Source: Rhodobacteraceae bacterium 63075 (GTDB lineage Bacteria; Pseudomonadota; Alphaproteobacteria; Rhodobacterales; Rhodobacteraceae). From it: DNA of 36,471 nt. The stretch spans positions 1-36,471 of the forward strand of contig QVMW01000025.1 in NCBI GenBank assembly GCA_003417655.1. Direction: 5' to 3'. How positions within the stretch are numbered: the first letter of the stretch is position 1; each line of letters begins with the position of its first letter. This document shows positions 1 to 6,725 of this stretch, piece after piece. Under the pieces are notes generated by a model. That model did not search any database and was not told the DNA's origin. It saw only the letters and a program-made list of their open reading frames with translations. The translations under genes and the position numbers were made by a program.

Positions 1-189
1 GCCCCCGCCGTAGCCATACAGTGTTCCCAGGAAATCGGACAGTTGGCTAAGGTGTATCCAAAACGTTTGAAGGGATCTGAAACTCTCGCAAGCGCCCACA
101 TTCCGCCCTTGGCGGCAGGCCTCCCGCTGCGGTCTACTGGCTGAGAAAAGACGAAACCAAACCCGATCAGCAGGAGCAAAAAATAGCAT
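1..189 (-). CDS. Partial small secreted or membrane protein, C-terminus off the edge
   Basis: On the minus strand an ATG at 189 opens a frame with no stop through the left edge (63 codons). The first residues are strongly hydrophobic (MLFLLLLIGFGF), followed by a polar stretch with two Cys-containing segments (ANCPISW, EHCMATAG), so it reads like a signal peptide or N-terminal membrane anchor on a small protein. No clear Shine-Dalgarno is visible. It lies 128 bp downstream of the 60-aa ORF on the same strand and may be the last visible gene of the AlpA/XRE run. I do not recognise the family. The open frame and hydrophobic start are the only support. Confidence 0.35.
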   Translation of the reverse strand, partial: MLFFAPADRVWFRLFSASRPQREACRQGRNVGACESFRSLQTFWIHLSQLSDFLGTLYGYGGG

Positions 190-317
190 AATTTACGCCA
201 GATATTGTCCAACCGACGCGGAGTAGCTCACCCCTTCTCGAAGCAACTCAAAAGATTGCGACCATTGAGCTTAAGTGTTTCGTAAGATAACCGGCCTATT
301 GAGCCCGGACAAAGCCC

Positions 318-500
318 TCACCGCCGCTCACACAAGCGCCGCAGCAATCGCACTCCGGCCAGTGTCGGCCCAATATCGCGCCCGTTGCAGATCATGCGCA
401 GGAATTCGACCCAGGCGATCTCGTTGTCGGTCAACTCAGGCGGTCCAAAGCCGGGCGGCCGGCACCGGTTGGGCGCGTTTTCATCATTCCAACCTTGCAT
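318..500 (-). CDS. Small hypothetical protein (60 aa) after the XRE regulator
   Basis: This 60-residue product starts at an ATG preceded by GAGG eight bases upstream. It begins 11 bp after the stop of the XRE regulator on the same strand, so the two are probably co-transcribed. The N-terminal third is rich in Pro and Asn (RCRPPGFGPPELTD), and the C-terminal half looks helical and ends in a basic tail (LLRRLCERR). A longer in-frame start upstream exists but overlaps the XRE gene and has no ribosome site. I do not recognise a family. The position is typical of small accessory genes in prophage-like or satellite elements. Confidence 0.55.
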   Translation of the reverse strand: MQGWNDENAPNRCRPPGFGPPELTDNEIAWVEFLRMICNGRDIGPTLAGVRLLRRLCERR

Positions 501-511
501 GCCGATATCCT

Positions 512-913
512 CTACTTGCCAAAGATCGCGCGAACAGAAGCACGGCTGCGTGCCGTCATCCTCGGGTCGGTGTCGTCTGAAGCGGCTCGGAGTTCCTGAA
601 GCCATGCCCTCTCGTTCTCAGTCACGGCCGTGCCCATGATGTCCATCAACGCCTCGGCGGCGGTGTCGCCCTCAATCTGCTCAAGGGTGAGACGCAAGAG
701 GTAGGCCGGGTCGCAGTCGAGCGCCTTGGCCAGGCTGGGCACGCGATCGAGCGGCAGCTTGCTTGCCCCGCTCTTCAGCATCGACAGCATGTTGCGGCTA
801 AGAAAGCCTGCCTCTATGGCAATCTCGGTCTGAGACTTCCGCGGGCGCAGTTCCATGATCCGCTGGCTGATGAATTTGGCCAACCGGGTATCTTCGTAGG
901 GTTTCTTCGGCAT
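512..913 (-). CDS. XRE-family helix-turn-helix regulator (133 aa)
   Basis: This is a probable DNA-binding repressor or switch protein. Residues about 25-70 form a Cro/C1-type helix-turn-helix (SQTEIAIEAGFLSRNMLSML is the helix pair, followed by LPLDRVPSLAKALD). The C-terminal part is acidic and helical and ends in a basic tail. The ATG at 913 is chosen because AGGA stands about five bases in front of it; a longer in-frame ATG at 1009 lacks such a site and would overlap the 54-aa ORF. The gene lies in a same-strand run with an AlpA-like gene upstream and a 60-aa ORF 11 bp downstream. This suggests a small integrated element and autoregulation of the run (inference). Confidence 0.8.
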   Translation of the reverse strand: MPKKPYEDTRLAKFISQRIMELRPRKSQTEIAIEAGFLSRNMLSMLKSGASKLPLDRVPSLAKALDCDPAYLLRLTLEQIEGDTAAEALMDIMGTAVTENERAWLQELRAASDDTDPRMTARSRASVRAIFGK

Positions 914-920
914 GTCGTTC

Positions 921-1085
921 CTATCCAGTAAAGCTGTGCAGCTCATGCGCTGCATGCTTTCTGTATAGCGACGGGCTGATGGGGAGTTTGCGGGAGACAT
1001 GCCTGTCATTTCGGGCTTTGGTCAGCGCTCCACCGGACCACCCGGACCACCCGGAAAGTGGAGCTTTGTGTATTTCTGTGGTCAT
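921..1085 (-). CDS. Small ORF (54 aa) with a tandem Trp-Ser-Gly repeat
   Basis: The reading frame begins MTTEIHKAPLSGWSGWSG and ends seven bases before the ATG of the XRE gene, the spacing of neighbouring genes in an operon. The early WSGWSGG stretch is encoded by 9-bp tandem repeats (GGTCCGGGT). The rest is basic and rich in His, Lys and Arg. The ribosome site is weak (AGG about 12 bases upstream). I do not recognise a family. It may be the N-terminal remnant of a longer accessory protein, or a genuine small protein. Only its spacing and open frame support it. Confidence 0.35.
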   Translation of the reverse strand: MTTEIHKAPLSGWSGWSGGALTKARNDRHVSRKLPISPSLYRKHAAHELHSFTG

Positions 1086-1175
1086 GGGCAGAAGTCGCCT
1101 AGTCCGAGCGGTCCGGACCAGGTGCCAGTTCTTGCGTATCCCAGCTCTTCGGAGCCTCGGGCGCTTACTCCGACA

Positions 1176-1259
1176 TTACGGCAGAGGCGCGCACCGCGTA
1201 AAGGGAAGCACGTTTTCGCCCTCGGTTTCGGGCATGGAAAAGTCCGTGTGTTTCGTCAT
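1176..1259 (-). CDS. Tiny ORF (27 aa) with a strong ribosome site
   Basis: The frame MTKHTDFSMPETEGENV...LP lies between the AlpA-like gene and the 54-aa ORF on the same strand. It is preceded by GAGG six bases before the ATG, the best ribosome-binding sequence in this stretch. It may be a true micro-protein, a leader peptide, or the stub of a gene lost by deletion. No family is recognised. Confidence 0.35.
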   Translation of the reverse strand: MTKHTDFSMPETEGENVLPFTRCAPLP

Positions 1260-1384
1260 GAATTACCTCGATTTGACATAGCTGGTTTGTTCGGCAAGAC
1301 GATGGTCAAGCCGATGGAAGGTGCGGTCCCCGGAAAGCCGGAGATCGCTCAGGGTTGGTTCGGGAAGGCCGCCCGGGCCGGGCG

Positions 1385-1615
1385 TCAGCGTCTCATCATT
1401 GCGCCGACGTCAACGTCCAGATGGGTGATCAGGCAGCAGGGCCGCTGGCTTTCCCACTCCTCGATATGGGACAGCCGCCAACGCGAGGTGTTGCCGCCCA
1501 GCTTGACCGGCGGCGGGAAATCACCCTCGCGCTTCCAGCGCCAGATCGTGTCCTTGGAGACATCGAACCGGGTGGCAACCTGATCGACGGACAGGTAGAG
1601 ATTTTCATGCGACAT
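1385..1615 (-). CDS. AlpA-type helix-turn-helix regulator (76 aa)
   Basis: This is a small winged-helix DNA-binding protein of the AlpA / HTH_17 type, which in phages and genomic islands controls excision or transcription. Residues about 7-45 (YLSVDQVATRFDVSKDTIWRWKREG) are the recognition helix pair, followed by FPPPVKLGGNTSRW and SHIEEWESQR, the standard AlpA signature. The length fits the family. The ATG at 1615 is preceded by AGGAG at eight bases; a further ATG six codons upstream overlaps that ribosome site and is less likely. It is the first gene of the leftward run of small accessory genes. No integrase is visible in the window, so the element is partial, decayed or continues to the left. 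Confidence 0.85.
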   Translation of the reverse strand: MSHENLYLSVDQVATRFDVSKDTIWRWKREGDFPPPVKLGGNTSRWRLSHIEEWESQRPCCLITHLDVDVGAMMRR

Positions 1616-2142
1616 GCTGTTTACTCCTTTCATGTTCAGGCACGCAAAATTCCTTCGCCCAAAGCGGCATGCTCCGGTCGGTTGGGTCGTAAAGACGTGC
1701 GTTTGGTTGTGGCTTGCTTATAGCAAATCGGGAGAGAGTAAGATTTAGGATTATTTAGGATTCTTATAAGTTGTTGTTTCCAATGTTTTTTCCTATTTGC
1801 CGAATCTGCAGTCTGCTGAACAAGCGAACGGCAGCTGAGGCACGCTACAGCTCGGATCGTCATCGTGTCTGGGAATGTCCGGTCGCTGGTAGGGAACGGA
1901 CATGACAGCATTGCGCGACACCTGAGTTCAAGTGATCTGGTCCAGAGCCAAGCCGCCCTTAAGGCTTCGATGATGAGCTTGGCTTTTTTGCTGACGACGA
2001 AACAGAAATCCCATCACTTGGATGAGACGCCGCCAGAGCTCGGCCTGCAGAAGGGGCGGTCTCCGGTCATTCGCTGCAATCGCGAAGGGCTCGTGTAGGG
2101 AAGAATAAGCGGTCATTCACCGCGCATAGCCGGGCGTCTTGG
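1616..2142. promoter_or_regulatory. AT-richer intergenic region with tandem 10-bp repeat before alpA-like gene
   Basis: No convincing gene is seen in this 527-bp gap. It contains an exact head-to-tail duplication of ATTTAGGATT at 1743-1752 and 1753-1762, one helical turn apart. About 20 bp further toward the AlpA-like gene, the minus strand carries TATAAG (1717-1722), a possible -10 box whose -35 region would overlap the first repeat. The arrangement fits an operator over the promoter of the leftward operon (inference). The rest of the gap, toward the Hint gene, shows nothing I can assign. Confidence 0.4.
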
Positions 2143-3252
2143 TTAGGCGCTCAAGCGCAATGCCTGTGCCTCGAACCGCTTCAGCGTATAACGCGAAAGT
2201 TCATAATCACAAACTTGCTGTTCAATTTCAGGGAAAAGTGCCACAATTTCGTCCCGCTCGAGCGGCGTAACCGCTTCAAGCGACTGCTGACCGGGGAATA
2301 GGCTTTCGACCGGACTGGCCTCGGCAAAGACGACCTGATGCTGATCGAACATAAAATGCCAATACTCGATGGTCTCACAGGGGGTGATGCGGATTGTATC
2401 GTCATTCACCAGGTGTTTGGCGGCTACTAGCACCTGTGCCTCACCGAACAGCAATTCAGCCCTAGCGCCCGTGATCAGAACTCGGTGATTTTGCGACACC
2501 CAAAGATTGCGGACATTGCCTATCGCTCCGCGCTGGATACGCACCGGCGCATTCGCGCCAACACCAGCTGTTTGGGTTCCGCCGATCCAGCGAATGCGTT
2601 GCGGTCCTTCATCCATGGTATTGACCAAGTCGCCCATTCTAAGCGTTTCAATCGCCTGGGGGCCGCATGGGGTTTCGATCAGAGTGCCCGAGGCGAAACA
2701 CACAAAGGTGTTCTCCGTAAAGATGTTGAGATCGCTGGAAAATCGTCCATCAGACACCTCTTCGCCCGAGATTACCCCGTCGCCATTCAGATCGATATCT
2801 TCATTGGTGGGCACCTCTAATGGCCCATTGGTGGCCTCCAGCGTTCCCAGAATATCCACACCCGACACCGTCGCCATTTCACCCAAAACCGGCGCACCGG
2901 CGTCGGTTGAGGTCAGCGCGCTTGCATCAAATTCCAGATACCGATCGCCCATAGTATTGCGCCCGACATCAATATCGACACCTTCGCCCGGCGGAGCGTT
3001 GAATTTATAGAGGGAAACATCGTTGAAATAATCCGAGGCGTTGTCATAAACCGTGATGCCAACAATAACGGAATCGTCAGTTAGGATGCCATCGTCGGTC
3101 GCACCTTCAACATGATATACGACGATGTCGTCATATTCGAAAATAGCCGTGCCATCATGAATCATCAATTCGCCCCCACCACTTGCATTGGTGTTGGTTT
3201 GGGGGTCACCTATGACACTAAAACCGTTCAACAAAAGCGTTGTATCGGCCAT
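2143..3252 (-). CDS. Hint-domain protein with EF-hand-like loop (369 aa)
   Basis: The C-terminal half is a Hint domain of the Hint_2 type common in Rhodobacteraceae. It opens at Cys185 in CFASGTLIETP, continues with MGDLVNTMDEGPQRIRWIG, and carries the histidine block VSQNHRVLI (His256) and a closing part with LLFGEAQVLVAAKHLVNDD. The N-terminal ~180 residues are acidic, Gly/Asp-rich and beta-like, with a calcium-loop-like DLNGDGVISGEE at about 154-165. There is no classical signal peptide, so export by a type I route is possible (inference). A Hint fold with its N-terminal Cys suggests autoproteolytic release of the N-terminal part, but the C-terminal Asn-Cys splice junction of inteins is not evident. 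Base composition is AT-richer than neighbours, in keeping with the accessory segment. Confidence 0.85.
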   Translation of the reverse strand: MADTTLLLNGFSVIGDPQTNTNASGGGELMIHDGTAIFEYDDIVVYHVEGATDDGILTDDSVIVGITVYDNASDYFNDVSLYKFNAPPGEGVDIDVGRNTMGDRYLEFDASALTSTDAGAPVLGEMATVSGVDILGTLEATNGPLEVPTNEDIDLNGDGVISGEEVSDGRFSSDLNIFTENTFVCFASGTLIETPCGPQAIETLRMGDLVNTMDEGPQRIRWIGGTQTAGVGANAPVRIQRGAIGNVRNLWVSQNHRVLITGARAELLFGEAQVLVAAKHLVNDDTIRITPCETIEYWHFMFDQHQVVFAEASPVESLFPGQQSLEAVTPLERDEIVALFPEIEQQVCDYELSRYTLKRFEAQALRLSA

Positions 3253-3856
3253 ATCTGCTCTTTTCCTGCCTCGAACCCGGTTCTTTTGCCCGTTTTTTCG
3301 ATTTTGCCTCTCCGCTTACAGCATTAAGGCGGAAATGTGGCCCAAATAGGGCGGGGATTGATGGTGGAGTAGATATTCCGCGCTGCGGGTTTTCAAATGG
3401 CCAACAATTGTGCATGACCAGCGAAGGTCCGGAATCGCGGACCGCGATGCAGCGGTGGAAAGGCATGGCCAATGGCAGCTTAGGGCCGATTGTGTTGAAA
3501 AACTCCGCAGCCCCAATAATGGCTCGAAAATTTGGAACATCATTCTCGCATACGGCCTTCCCGCAAACTGCGTTTAGCAAAGATGGCTTTGGCAGGAGAG
3601 TGTTCTGCTGGTCTGCCCCTGCTCGACCGGACACCGACTTTTTCAACACAATCGGCCGAGAGCCGACGAAGAAGTCCAAGGCAACCGGCAACAAGCCTCG
3701 GCATTGCGTGGCAGCGGGCCAAAGGAAAAGTGATGGAAGGCTGCAATCAGATGCAGGAGCTGTCAGCCAATTGAGAGATTTTTGCTGGTAAGGTTGGTGG
3801 CAAGACTGACCTGCAGGAGCAAAATTCTTTTAAAATCATGAATATGCAAATTAAAA
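3253..3856. other. Intergenic region without recognisable gene
   Basis: About 600 bp lie between the Hint gene and tRNA-Ser. Short overlapping frames occur on both strands but none has a ribosome site or a recognisable product. A 174-bp inverted-repeat element occupies part of the gap and is listed separately. Confidence 0.5.
3484..3657. mobile_element. MITE-like element or insertion-sequence remnant with 19-bp inverted repeats
   Basis: The two ends are exact 19-bp inverted repeats: GGCCGATTGTGTTGAAAAA at 3484-3502 and its reverse complement at 3639-3657. GTGTTGAAAAA-type ends are usual for several insertion-sequence families. Only about 136 bp lie between the ends and no transposase frame is present, so it would be non-autonomous or an internal-deletion relic. 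No clear target-site duplication flanks it, which argues for age or for a remnant rather than a recent insertion. Confidence 0.6.
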
Positions 3857-3946
3857 TGGCGGAGACGAAGGGATTCGAACCCTCGAGACCCTTCCGGGCC
3901 TACTCCCTTAGCAGGGGAGCGCCTTCGACCACTCGGCCACGTCTCC
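3857..3946 (-). tRNA. tRNA-Ser(GCU)
   Basis: The minus strand folds into a class II (long variable arm) tRNA with acceptor stem GGAGACG/CGTCTCC, discriminator G and an encoded CCA. The T-loop is GGTTCGAATCC. The anticodon loop reads CTGCTAA, giving anticodon GCT (template 3910-3912), which reads AGC and AGU serine codons. The 90-nt length and extra arm are as expected for tRNA-Ser. Its 3' end faces the accessory segment on the left, the orientation expected if an element integrated at this tRNA. Confidence 0.96.
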
Positions 3947-3953
3947 GCTGACC

Positions 3954-3982
3954 CGTTTAGCGATACGGGCCAGCAGGGACAA
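3954..3982 (-). promoter_or_regulatory. Possible promoter of tRNA-Ser
   Basis: Reading the minus strand, TTGTCC (3977-3982) and TAAACG (3954-3959) are 17 bp apart, and the second box ends seven bases before the tRNA 5' end. The match to the sigma-70 consensus is partial. Confidence 0.3.
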
Positions 3983-4009
3983 GTGAGAATTTCGAGGGCT
4001 CCGGGAAAA

Positions 4010-4282
4010 TCAGGTCCCGGCGCATTCCGATTGCAGACGGTCGACCATTTTGGCCGGATCCGTCGCGATCAGCGCGAGGAGCTTGCGGGCCGGGCCGCCC
4101 GGTGTGCGGATCCCGCGCTCCCAGGCGCTGTAGCCATAATCGCCCATGCCCATCAGCCCGGCCATCTCCTCGCGGCTCAGGCCGGTTTGCTCGCGCACCT
4201 CGCGCGGATCGGGCGTGTCAGCATTGCCCGGTGCCTCGGCCACGGCATCGCCGGAAAGGGGGGTATTGAGTGTCTTGTTCAT
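4010..4282 (-). CDS. Small helix-turn-helix protein (90 aa)
   Basis: This is a probable DNA-binding regulator. The region after residue 26 (PDPREVREQTGLSREEMAGL, then MGDYGYSAWERGIRTPGGPA and RKLLALIATDP) is an XRE/HigA-like helix-turn-helix of the kind seen in antitoxin-type and stand-alone regulators. The ATG at 4282 is preceded by AGGTG about six bases upstream; a longer in-frame start lacks a ribosome site. No toxin-like partner is adjacent, as the next genes are tRNA-Ser and ychF. Palindromes about 125 bp upstream are candidate operators for autoregulation (inference). Confidence 0.8.
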   Translation of the reverse strand: MNKTLNTPLSGDAVAEAPGNADTPDPREVREQTGLSREEMAGLMGMGDYGYSAWERGIRTPGGPARKLLALIATDPAKMVDRLQSECAGT

Positions 4283-4591
4283 CGTTTCACCTGCTCTGTT
4301 ATGGGCCATGTTCTGCGAATGGCGTCTTTCTTCATGCGCGGCGCATGTGCGGGCAAAACATCCGGTCAACCGTTCTGGAAAAGAGCCGAGATCCGCACGG
4401 GCGATCATGTGAGTAACTCACAAAATACTGACAGGCCTGTTATTTAAGGCATGACCCTCATGTGGAAAGACTAACGCGGCAGAAGCCACCGCGCAAATCG
4501 GCCGCTTTGCCGGCGTTGCACAGATGCGACACAGGCAGCCGCGCCGCGCTCGGCACACGGCCATGACGCCACGCGCCCGGCCGGGCTGCTT
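4283..4591. other. Intergenic region with operator candidates and no gene
   Basis: This 309-bp gap lies between the small HTH gene and the 3' end of ychF. It contains the palindrome pair listed separately. I see no further gene or clear terminator in it. Confidence 0.5.
4408..4440. promoter_or_regulatory. Palindrome pair, candidate operator of the small HTH gene
   Basis: A perfect 15-bp palindrome TGTGAGTAACTCACA (4408-4422, centre A) is followed by a second perfect palindrome ACAGGCCTGT (4431-4440). Both lie upstream of the 90-aa HTH gene on its promoter side. A dyad of this size suits a dimeric XRE-type regulator. Binding is inferred from position only. Confidence 0.4.
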
Positions 4592-5689
4592 TCACGTGTT
4601 GAACAGGAAATGCATCACGTCGCCGTCCTTGACGATGTATCCCTTGCCTTCGGCGCGCATCTTGCCCGCCTCCTTGGCCCCCTGCTCGCCGCCGCAGGCA
4701 ACATAATCGTCATAGGCGATCGTCTCGGCCCGGATGAAGCCCTTCTCGAAATCGCCATGGATGACGCCCGCCGCCTTGGGCGCGGAAGTGCCCTCCTTGA
4801 TGGTCCAGGCGCGCGCTTCCTTGGGGCCGCAGGTGAAATAGGTCTCGAGATGCAAGAGCTCGTAGCCCGCGCGGATGAGCCGGTCGAGCCCCGCCTCTTC
4901 GAGACCCATCTCCTCGAGGAACATCGCCGCCTCATCATTATCAAGCTGGCTGATCTCCTCCTCGATCTGCGCCGAGATGATCACATGCCCGGCCCCCTGC
5001 GCCGCGGCCATCTCGGCCACGGCCTGCGCATGGGCATTGCCCTCCGCGGCGCTGGCCTCGTCGACATTGCAGACATAGAGCGTCTTCTTTGTGGTCAGGA
5101 GTTGCAGCCCCACCCAGGCTTTCGCATCATCCTCGGCCACCTCGACAAGCCGCGCCGGCTTGCCCTCTTCCAGCATCGCCTGCGCCGCCGCCAGCAGGCG
5201 GTCCTGCTGCTGGGCTTCCTTGTCATTGCCCTTGAGCTTGCGCACCAGCCCCGCGCGACGCTTCTCGATGCTCTCCAAATCGGCGAGCATCAGCTCGGTC
5301 TCGATCACCTCGGCATCCTCGACAGGGTTCACCCGGCCGTCCACATGGGTCACATCGCCGTCCTCGAAACAGCGCAGGACATGGGCGATGGCATCGACCT
5401 CGCGGATATTGGCCAGGAACTGGTTGCCGAGCCCCTCGCCCTTGCTCGCGCCCTTCACAAGCCCGGCGATGTCCACGAAGGTCATCCGCGCCGGGATGAT
5501 ATTCGCAGAACCAGCGATCTCGGCCAGCTTGTAGAGCCGTGCCTCAGGCACGTTCACCTCGCCGACATTCGGCTCGATCGTGCAGAAGGGAAAATTCGCC
5601 GCCTGCGCGGCGGCGGTTTTCGTCAGCGCGTTGAACAGCGTGGATTTGCCCACATTCGGCATCCCCACGATTCCCATCTTGAAGCCCAT
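4592..5689 (-). CDS. ychF: Redox-regulated ATPase YchF (Obg family)
   Basis: This 365-aa protein is the universally conserved Obg-family P-loop NTPase YchF/OLA1, which associates with ribosomes. The N-terminal G domain has the Walker A sequence GMPNVGKST and the switch region [18 protein letters not shown]. The G4 motif is NVDE, the NxxE variant that gives YchF its ATP preference over GTP. The C-terminal TGS-like domain contains [37 protein letters not shown] and ends at HFLFNT. GGGAG seven bases upstream supports the ATG at 5689 and excludes the longer frame. It is divergent from trpA, with a shared ~140-bp gap. Confidence 0.97.
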   Translation of the reverse strand: MGFKMGIVGMPNVGKSTLFNALTKTAAAQAANFPFCTIEPNVGEVNVPEARLYKLAEIAGSANIIPARMTFVDIAGLVKGASKGEGLGNQFLANIREVDAIAHVLRCFEDGDVTHVDGRVNPVEDAEVIETELMLADLESIEKRRAGLVRKLKGNDKEAQQQDRLLAAAQAMLEEGKPARLVEVAEDDAKAWVGLQLLTTKKTLYVCNVDEASAAEGNAHAQAVAEMAAAQGAGHVIISAQIEEEISQLDNDEAAMFLEEMGLEEAGLDRLIRAGYELLHLETYFTCGPKEARAWTIKEGTSAPKAAGVIHGDFEKGFIRAETIAYDDYVACGGEQGAKEAGKMRAEGKGYIVKDGDVMHFLFNT

Positions 5690-5830
5690 GGCCCAACTCC
5701 CGATACAGTCTTGCGCGCCTCTTACGCGCTTGCCCCATCGGCTGCAATACGAGGTCTGGCGCAAACCGCGCTATTGATTTCCCCCGTGCTTTTCGGCAAA
5801 CCGCGACGAGCCAGAAAAAGGACGCGCCCC

Positions 5831-6622
5831 ATGAGTCGCATCGACGCCAAATTCGCCGACCTCGCCACACGTGAGCAAAAGGCCTTTGTCGCCTATATCA
5901 TGGCCGGCGATCCCGACGAGAAAACGGCGCTCGAAGTCATGAAAGGCCTGCCGGACGCGGGTGTCGACATCATCGAGCTGGGCCTGCCCTTCACCGATCC
6001 GATGGCAGACGGGCCGACGATCCAGCGCGCCGGGCAGCGCGCGCTCGAAGCGGGCATGACGCTCAAGAAGACCCTCGCCATGGCCACCGAGTTCCGCAAG
6101 CAGGACGACACCACGCCCATCGTGCTCATGGGCTATTACAACCCGATCTATTCGCATGGTGTGGAGGCCTTTCTCGTGGATGCGAAGCAAGCGGGCATCG
6201 ACGGGCTGATCGTCGTCGACCTGCCGCCCGAGGAGGATGACGAGCTGTGCATCCCCGCCCAGGCCGCCGGGCTCAACTTCATCCGCCTTGCCACCCCGAC
6301 CACAGACGATGCCCGCCTGCCGAAAGTGCTGCAGAACACCTCCGGCTTCGTCTATTACGTCTCGATCACCGGGATCACCGGCGCGGCCGAGGCGCAATCG
6401 GCCGATGTCGGCCCCGAGGTGGCGCGCATCAAGGCGCAGACGGATCTGCCCGTGATCGTCGGCTTCGGGATCAAGACGCCCGAACACTCCGAGGCGATCG
6501 CCTCGGTGGCCGACGGGGCGGTTGTCGGCTCGGCCATCGTCGAGCGGATCGGGCGCGGCGAGGCGAGCGCGGATGTGCTCTGCTTCGTCGCCTCGCTGGC
6601 CGAGGGCGCGCACCGCGCCTGA
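5831..6622 (+). CDS. trpA: Tryptophan synthase alpha subunit
   Basis: TrpA cleaves indole-3-glycerol phosphate to indole and glyceraldehyde 3-phosphate and passes indole to TrpB in the alpha2-beta2 complex. The 263-aa chain is of family length. The catalytic acids Glu49 (IIELGLPF) and Asp60 ([10 protein letters not shown]) are both at their usual positions. The phosphate-binding end ([10 protein letters not shown]) is intact. AGGA lies about ten bases before the ATG. It stands alone here, next to ychF, while trpB and trpF are 9-11 kb away on the other strand, so subunit balance must be set between separate transcripts. A long open frame on the same strand begins inside the antisense of ychF and runs into trpA, but the start here is clear. 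Confidence 0.97.
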   Translation: MSRIDAKFADLATREQKAFVAYIMAGDPDEKTALEVMKGLPDAGVDIIELGLPFTDPMADGPTIQRAGQRALEAGMTLKKTLAMATEFRKQDDTTPIVLMGYYNPIYSHGVEAFLVDAKQAGIDGLIVVDLPPEEDDELCIPAQAAGLNFIRLATPTTDDARLPKVLQNTSGFVYYVSITGITGAAEAQSADVGPEVARIKAQTDLPVIVGFGIKTPEHSEAIASVADGAVVGSAIVERIGRGEASADVLCFVASLAEGAHRA

Positions 6623-6635
6623 GCGGGTATGGACC

Positions 6636-6709
6636 GGGGCAGCTTGGCAGCGCATTTTTACGCAGTTGCCCTGCCCCGTGTGAATTGGTAATCTTTCCTA
6701 ACCAATTTT
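6636..6709 (+). terminator. Two hairpins after trpA
   Basis: Two stems follow trpA. The first pairs GGGGCAG (6636-6642) with CTGCCCC (6671-6677) around an inner partly paired loop. The second pairs AATTGGT (6683-6689) with ACCAATT (6701-6707) and is followed by a short T run. The pair could end trpA transcription or shape the lldD leader, since lldD starts 17 bp further on. Confidence 0.5.
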
Positions 6710-6725
6710 CCCGGAGCCTTCCGCC

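Noticed and set aside
1636..1911. 91-codon minus-strand frame upstream of the AlpA-type gene
   Set aside because: No ribosome site, no family features, and it covers the putative promoter and tandem operator.
4610..6622. A 670-codon plus-strand frame running from opposite ychF into trpA
   Set aside because: Its first two thirds are the antisense of ychF in GC-rich DNA; only the trpA part is coding, and trpA has its own start and ribosome site.
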